From assembly GCF_022984075.1 (NCBI RefSeq), contig NZ_JALAAD010000001.1, positions 620,001 through 684,000 on the forward strand: a stretch of 64,000 nucleotides of DNA. The letters run 5' to 3'. Every line of letters begins with the position of its first letter. Within the stretch, counting starts at the first letter, position 1. Source of the stretch: Synechococcus sp. C9. Lineage in GTDB: Bacteria; Cyanobacteriota; Cyanobacteriia; Gloeomargaritales; Gloeomargaritaceae. A program made the position numbers and the translations under genes. The notes under the pieces were generated by a model. It was given only the letters and a program-made list of their open reading frames with translations. It was not told the origin of the DNA and searched no databases. Positions 59,110 to 64,000 of this stretch are shown piece after piece.

Positions 59110-61890
59110 ATGTTAAAACTTCTGCTCGGTGACCCCAATCAGCGCCGCATCAACCAGTACAAGCCGCTGGTGGTGGAAATCAACCTGCTGGAAGAGGAGA
59201 TGCAGAGGCTTTCAGACGAGGAATTGCGGGGGAAAACGGCGGAATTTCGCCAGCGTTTAGACCGGGGGGAAAGCCTAGAGGATTTGCTCCCCGAAGCCTT
59301 TGCCGCCGTGCGGGAAGCGGGAAAACGGGTACTGGGACTGCGCCATTTTGACGTGCAGTTGTTGGGGGGGATGGTGCTCCACGAGGGGCAAATCGCCGAG
59401 ATGAAAACCGGGGAAGGGAAAACCCTGGTGGCGACCCTGCCTGCCTATCTGAATGCCCTCACCGGCAAAGGGGTGCATATCGTGACGGTGAACGATTACC
59501 TCGCCCGCCGGGATGCGGAATGGATGGGGCAATTGCATCGGTTCATGGGCTTGAGTGTTGGGTTAATTCAACAGGGGATGGATGCCAGCGAACGGCGCAA
59601 AAATTACGCCTGCGATATTACCTACGCCACCAATAGCGAATTGGGGTTTGATTACCTGCGGGACAACATGGCAACCAGTATCGAAGACGTGGTGCAACGG
59701 AATTTTCACTACTGCATTATTGACGAGGTGGATTCGATTTTGATTGACGAAGCCCGCACGCCTTTGATTATTTCCGGTCAGGTGGGCGACCCGGAAGAAC
59801 GGGAAAAGAAATATATCACCGCCGCCCAGGTTGCCGCCCAACTCCAGCGGGATGAACACTACGAAGTGGATGAAAAAAACCGGAATATTCTCCTCTCGGA
59901 TGAAGGCTTTATCCTGGCGGAAAAAATCCTGGGCGTTACGGATTTATACGACCCGGAAAACCCCTGGGCGCACTATGTCTTCAATGCCATCAAAGCCAAG
60001 GAATTATTTATCAAAGATGTGAACTATATCATTCGTAATGATGAGATTGTAATCGTGGATGAATTTACCGGGCGGGTGATGCCAGGGCGACGCTGGAGTG
60101 ATGGACTGCACCAGGCAATCGAAGCCAAAGAGGGGGTGCCCATTGAACCGGAAACCCAAACCCTCGCCACCATTACCTATCAAAATTTCTTTTTGCTCTA
60201 CCCGAAATTGGCGGGGATGACCGGCACGGCAAAAACCGAGGAAGCAGAATTTGGCAAGATTTACAAATTAGATGTGACCACCATTCCCACCAACCGCCCC
60301 AATGTGCGGAAGGATTTACCGGACGTGGTGTACAAAACGGAGACGGCGAAATGGCTGGCGATTGCGGAGGAATGTGCGGAATTACACGCCCTCGGTCGCC
60401 CAGTTTTGGTGGGGACAACCAGTGTAGAAAAATCCGAACTTTTATCTTCATTACTTCAACAGCGGGGGATTCCCCACAATTTGCTCAACGCCAAACCGGA
60501 GAATGTGGAGCGGGAGGCGGAGATCGTGGCGCAGGCGGGGCGCAAAGGGGCGGTGACCATTGCCACCAACATGGCGGGGCGGGGGACGGACATCATCCTG
60601 GGGGGGAATGCGGAGTACATGGCACGCTTGAAGGTGCGGGAGTATTTTATGCCCCGGTTGGTACTGCCGGAAAGTGAGGATGGGTTGAATGTTTTTGCGT
60701 CCCTTTTGGGGCAAAGCCGGGCTGGGGGTGTGGGGTTTGGCACGGGCAAGAAAATCAAAACCTGGAAAGCATCCCCCAACATTTTCCCGACGGAGTTGTC
60801 CCCCGAAACAGAGCGGGCGTTGCGGTCAGCGGTGGATTTTGCGGTGCAGGTGTACGGGGAGCAGAGTTTGCCGGAGTTGGTGGCGGAGGATAAAATTGCG
60901 ATTGCTTCGGAGAAAGCCCCGACGGATGACCCGGTGATTGCCCGGTTACGGGAGGCTTACAATCTGGTACGCCGTGAGTACGAAGTTTATACCAAAGCGG
61001 AACATGACGAGGTGGTCAAACTGGGTGGGTTACACGTGATTGGCACGGAGCGGCACGAGTCCCGGCGGGTGGATAACCAACTGCGGGGGCGGGCGGGGCG
61101 GCAGGGAGACCCGGGCACCACTCGGTTTTTCCTGAGTTTGGAGGACAATCTCCTGCGGATTTTTGGCGGGGAGCGGGTGGCGGCGTTGATGAATGCCTTC
61201 CGGGTGGAGGAGGATATGCCGATTGAGTCGGGGTTGCTCACCCGGTCTCTGGAGGGGGCGCAAAAGAAGGTGGAAACCTATTATTACGACATCCGCAAAC
61301 AGGTATTTGAATACGACGAGGTGATGAATAACCAACGCAGGGCAATTTATGCAGAACGCAGACGGATTTTGGAGGGGCGAGACCTGCGGGAATTGGTAAT
61401 TCAATACGCTGAAAAAACCATTGATGATATTATTGCCGCTTACATCAACCCGGATTTACCCGCTGAGGAATGGAATTTAGCTGGAGTGGTGGAAAAAGTC
61501 AAACAATTTATTTATTTATTGAGTGATTTAGAGGCGAGTCAATTAGAGGATTTGAGCATTCCAGAAATGCAGGCATTTTTGCACGAACAAGTCCGCATTG
61601 CCTATGACCTAAAGGAAGCCCAGGTGGAGCAAATTCGTCCGGGTTTGATGCGGGAAGCGGAACGATTTTTCATCCTGCAACAGGTGGATACCCTTTGGCG
61701 GGAGCATTTGCAACAGATGGATGCCCTGCGGGAGTCGGTGGGGTTGCGGGGTTATGGGCAACAAGACCCCTTGATTGAATACAAAATTGAGGGCTATGAA
61801 TTATTCCAAGATATGATGACCAATATCCGCCGCAATGTGGTGTATGCCCTGTTCCAATTCCAACCCCAGGTGCAACCGGTCGCCAGTTAG
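59110..61890 (+). CDS. secA: Preprotein translocase ATPase SecA
   Basis: SecA drives proteins through the SecYEG channel in the cytoplasmic and thylakoid membranes. The ATG at 59110 ([20 protein letters not shown]) gives 926 residues, normal for cyanobacterial SecA. It shows [20 protein letters not shown] and [18 protein letters not shown] (Walker A region). [20 protein letters not shown] carries the DEVD Walker [17 protein letters not shown] (motif VI area), [19 protein letters not shown] and the helical scaffold are also present. The C-terminal zinc motif is absent: the protein ends [11 protein letters not shown]. It has its own promoter region of about 120 bp shared with divergent ybaB. 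Confidence 0.97.
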   Translation: MLKLLLGDPNQRRINQYKPLVVEINLLEEEMQRLSDEELRGKTAEFRQRLDRGESLEDLLPEAFAAVREAGKRVLGLRHFDVQLLGGMVLHEGQIAEMKTGEGKTLVATLPAYLNALTGKGVHIVTVNDYLARRDAEWMGQLHRFMGLSVGLIQQGMDASERRKNYACDITYATNSELGFDYLRDNMATSIEDVVQRNFHYCIIDEVDSILIDEARTPLIISGQVGDPEEREKKYITAAQVAAQLQRDEHYEVDEKNRNILLSDEGFILAEKILGVTDLYDPENPWAHYVFNAIKAKELFIKDVNYIIRNDEIVIVDEFTGRVMPGRRWSDGLHQAIEAKEGVPIEPETQTLATITYQNFFLLYPKLAGMTGTAKTEEAEFGKIYKLDVTTIPTNRPNVRKDLPDVVYKTETAKWLAIAEECAELHALGRPVLVGTTSVEKSELLSSLLQQRGIPHNLLNAKPENVEREAEIVAQAGRKGAVTIATNMAGRGTDIILGGNAEYMARLKVREYFMPRLVLPESEDGLNVFASLLGQSRAGGVGFGTGKKIKTWKASPNIFPTELSPETERALRSAVDFAVQVYGEQSLPELVAEDKIAIASEKAPTDDPVIARLREAYNLVRREYEVYTKAEHDEVVKLGGLHVIGTERHESRRVDNQLRGRAGRQGDPGTTRFFLSLEDNLLRIFGGERVAALMNAFRVEEDMPIESGLLTRSLEGAQKKVETYYYDIRKQVFEYDEVMNNQRRAIYAERRRILEGRDLRELVIQYAEKTIDDIIAAYINPDLPAEEWNLAGVVEKVKQFIYLLSDLEASQLEDLSIPEMQAFLHEQVRIAYDLKEAQVEQIRPGLMREAERFFILQQVDTLWREHLQQMDALRESVGLRGYGQQDPLIEYKIEGYELFQDMMTNIRRNVVYALFQFQPQVQPVAS

Positions 61891-61916
61891 TTTTTGTATG
61901 AATCTTAGTAATCATT

Positions 61917-62062
61917 AGGGCACCTCTATAAATTCTTGGTTCTGGGTACTATGGGTATGCCAACGATGAGATTTATGGTTGGCTCCAATAATAGCAGTCC
62001 TAAATGAGAATGGAACAGGGGTCGCAGGGCACCGCCCCGTTCTTGGTTCTCAGTAATCTTAT
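61917..62062. repeat. Dispersed repeat copy, family 2 left end
   Basis: The copy starts AGGGCACCTCTATAAATT and contains ATGGGTATGCCAACGATGAG. It also has the core GGTCGCAGGGCACCGCCCCG and TTCTTGGTTCTCAG. No family end is visible at the right, so this copy is truncated or decayed. It fills the gap between secA and the convergent SDR gene. Confidence 0.65.
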
Positions 62063-62156
62063 GATGCCCAAGAATCTTTTAGCATTGCCGTATAAAAGCA
62101 GTTCGTAATTGTTCAGGGATTGCCCACAGGTTTTGCCCAGACTTTGGACAAAAAAT

Positions 62157-62855
62157 TTAGAAAAAGAGATGGCTTTCCGGTTGGATATTGATTTCCATCG
62201 GCACGGCGGCAGGTTCACTTTGCAGGGCGTAAAGAATCGCTTGGGCGGCAGTTGCCGGGCGCAACATTTTCGTGCGATCTACTTTGAGAGGAATCTCATC
62301 CCAAAAGGGCGTATCCACCCCGCCGAAATAAAATAAAGTAACTTTAATGCTGTAACGGCGCAATTCATCAGCCAAAACTTTGCTCAACCCCACCGCCCCA
62401 AATTTGGACGCACAGTACGCCGCCGCCATCGGCATGGTATGTTTGCCCAAAATGCCAATCACATTGCAAATATGACCAGCCCGCTGGGTTTTCATCACCT
62501 GTGCCGCCGCCTGTAGGGTGTAAAAATTCCCCTGGAGATTCACCGCCAATTGGGTCGCCAAATCCGCCGGTGTCAGCTTGTCCCAGGGTTTGAGAATCCC
62601 AATTCCAGCGGCATTCACCAGTACGTCAATCCGACCAAAGGTAGCCACCGCCTCATTCATCAGGTTTTGCACCTGCGCCGGGTCGGTAATGTCCGTGGGT
62701 ACTTTTAAGCCACCGGGGGCGGATAGAGTGTCCAACGCCTCTGGATGCCGCCCTGCCAAAACCAACTTTGCCCCCAAGGGATGCAACCGCTCGACCACGG
62801 CTCGCCCAATCCCCCCGGTAGCACCCACCACGACAATGACTTTATCCTGCAACAT
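62157..62855 (-). CDS. Short-chain dehydrogenase/reductase (SDR) with altered catalytic serine
   Basis: The 232-residue protein has the classic SDR cofactor loop VVVGATGGIGRAVVERL, the VNAAGIG motif (NNAG variant) and the YCASK active-site Tyr and Lys. The position 13 residues before the Tyr, normally Ser, is Gly within CNVIGILGKH, so normal oxidoreductase activity is doubtful. The C-terminus SEPAAVPMEINIQPESHLFF is short. The cofactor and substrate are unknown. It is convergent with secA and divergent from the anion transporter. Confidence 0.85.
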   Translation of the reverse strand: MLQDKVIVVVGATGGIGRAVVERLHPLGAKLVLAGRHPEALDTLSAPGGLKVPTDITDPAQVQNLMNEAVATFGRIDVLVNAAGIGILKPWDKLTPADLATQLAVNLQGNFYTLQAAAQVMKTQRAGHICNVIGILGKHTMPMAAAYCASKFGAVGLSKVLADELRRYSIKVTLFYFGGVDTPFWDEIPLKVDRTKMLRPATAAQAILYALQSEPAAVPMEINIQPESHLFF

Positions 62856-62937
62856 CTGTTACATTTCTTAAAACTCTGTTCACTATAGCAAATCGGGTGA
62901 GCGTGTCACAATGGGCGGGGAGTAGGGGGCAAAGCGG

Positions 62938-64000
62938 GTGCGAACGGGATTGCTGGTGGCGGTGGTGGTGATGACCTATGTGGGGTTGGGGCTGGGGCGT
63001 TGGCCGGGGGTGGGGCTGAACCGACCGACGATTGCCTGGGTGGGGGTGGCGGGGGTGGTGGCCTTGGGGGGCATGACGGTGCCGGGGGCGTGGCAGGCGG
63101 TGGATGGGCGGACGATGGTGTTTTTGCTGAGCATGATGCTGGTGAATGGGGCGTTGACCGAGGCGGGGGTGTTTGGGTGGCTGTTGCAGGGGTTGGTGCG
63201 CCACAGTCGGCATCCCCTGGGGCTACTGCTGGTGGTGACGGGGGGGACGGGGGTGCTGTCGGCGTTTTTGCTGAATGATACCTTGGCTTTGGTGGCAACA
63301 CCCTTGCTCCTGCGGGTGACCCAAACTTTGGGGGTGAATCCGGTGCCCTACCTGCTGGCCTTGGCGGCGGCAACGAATGTGGGTTCCGTGGCGACCCTGG
63401 GCGGCAATCCCCAGAATATTCTGGTGGGGGGGTTGTCTGGGATCAGTTATGGCTGGTTTGCCCAGGTGATGGTGCCGGTCGCAGTGGTGGGGTTGCTGTT
63501 GGTGGCGGGCTGGGTGTGGCTGTTGTATCCCGAGGTGCGTTCCCGGCAACGGTTTCCGGCGGTGACCTTGGCGTGGACAACACCGGCGCAGGGGTTGGGG
63601 TTCCATCTGCTGGTGACAGGGGGGTTACTGTTGGGGTTGGCGGCGGGGGTGCCCTTGGCGGAAGCGGCGTGGGTGGGGGCGGCGGTACTGCTGTGTCGCC
63701 ACGGACGGCATCCGGAAACCTTGCTGGCGCAGGTGGATTGGGGACTGCTGGTGTTGTTTGGGGGGTTGTTTGTACTCACCCAGACCACCCGGGATTTGGG
63801 AATTCTCCAGCCGTTGGCGGATTTGGCGACCCACCCGTGGGAGTGGCTGGGGGTGACAACCCTACTGTCCAATTTGATTTCCAATGTGCCGACGGTTCTG
63901 CTCCTGTCTGCGGTCATCCCAGCGGCGGATACCCAGGGCTGGCTGTTGTTGGCGGCGGGGGCGACCCTGGCGGGGAATTTGACCCTGTTTGGGGCGGTGG
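62938..64000 (+). CDS. SLC13/ArsB-NhaD superfamily anion transporter (3' end outside window)
   Basis: The frame is open from the GTG at 62938 to the end of the window; an in-frame TAG at 62923-62925 excludes earlier starts. The product is very hydrophobic (MRTGLLVAVVVMTYVGLGLG) with about nine helices in the visible 354 residues. It carries the ion-transporter superfamily pattern GVLSAFLLNDTLALVATPLL and the pore-type segment NVGSVATLGGNPQNILVGGL. A second, related half begins around TTLLSNLISNVPTVLLLS. The SNxP and GGNPQN elements indicate an ArsB/NhaD or SLC13-like carrier. The transported anion (sulfate, arsenite, dicarboxylate or other) is not determined. Confidence 0.8.
   Translation, partial: MRTGLLVAVVVMTYVGLGLGRWPGVGLNRPTIAWVGVAGVVALGGMTVPGAWQAVDGRTMVFLLSMMLVNGALTEAGVFGWLLQGLVRHSRHPLGLLLVVTGGTGVLSAFLLNDTLALVATPLLLRVTQTLGVNPVPYLLALAAATNVGSVATLGGNPQNILVGGLSGISYGWFAQVMVPVAVVGLLLVAGWVWLLYPEVRSRQRFPAVTLAWTTPAQGLGFHLLVTGGLLLGLAAGVPLAEAAWVGAAVLLCRHGRHPETLLAQVDWGLLVLFGGLFVLTQTTRDLGILQPLADLATHPWEWLGVTTLLSNLISNVPTVLLLSAVIPAADTQGWLLLAAGATLAGNLTLFGAV

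Overview
The window is cyanobacterial chromosome. It encodes NDH-1 subunits typical of cyanobacteria (NdhD1, NdhF1 and an NdhF of the CO2-uptake class), a phycobilisome rod-capping linker with a CpcE-type bilin lyase, a tiny PetL-like cytochrome b6f subunit, an SLH-domain OprB-type porin, and several sigma-70, Ser/Thr kinase and cyclase signalling proteins. Most genes are G+C-rich with long G or C runs. No rRNA or tRNA gene was recognised, and the HIP1 octamer was not seen by eye. An early-branching unicellular species (for example Gloeomargarita-like) is a low-confidence guess.

Layout. 0-10.6 kb: the end of an OmpR-type regulator, a dnaK-dnaJ pair, a Uma2-family gene, a periplasmic solute-binding protein, nadK, a small lipoprotein, an ACT-domain malic enzyme, rpmI-rplT and petL. 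10.8-19.7 kb: a group 2 sigma factor, an alternating tandem repeat array, murA, ndhD1, ndhF1 and cobQ. 19.7-27.7 kb: a Cas4-like/exonuclease fusion, two HAD hydrolases, uppP, an FHA-cyclase translationally coupled to a metallophosphoesterase, and an arsenic cassette (arsC, acr3, divergent arsR). 27.8-38.9 kb: the porin, O-antigen ligase-like and YaaW-like proteins, a CO2-uptake-type NdhF with a PsiE-like protein, clpB, an AEC transporter and an AT-rich orphan gene. 39-46.3 kb: an RsbW-like ATPase opposite a receiver-SpoIIE phosphatase broken by a G-tract frameshift, dus, an AI-2E-type transporter, a Gfo/Idh/MocA oxidoreductase, a DUF4330 protein and a LOG protein.

46.4-51.7 kb is the most interesting part. 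It is an AT-rich, one-strand, four-gene operon encoding a DUF6884-like protein, a HerA-type ATPase, a NurA-type nuclease and a divergent tRNA-guanine-transglycosylase-like enzyme related in motif pattern to DpdA and archaeal TGTs. It is framed by two 65-bp near-identical direct repeats exactly 5200 bp apart, and the left repeat supplies the last nine codons of the TGT-like gene. I infer a mobile DNA base-modification or genome-defence cassette that may install or recognise 7-deazaguanine and process DNA with HerA-NurA.

51.8-64 kb returns to the core genome: a duplicated pair of exported proteins with a calcium-loop motif, a GAF-Ser/Thr kinase, cpcD-cpcE away from cpcBA, a redoxin, glyQ, a four-carbon acid sugar kinase-like gene, ybaB, secA, an SDR protein, and an SLC13/ArsB-like anion transporter running off the right edge.

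Intergenic space is occupied by a dispersed, MITE-like palindromic repeat family (elements of about 130 bp with terminal inverted repeats). In two places it has expanded into tandem arrays.
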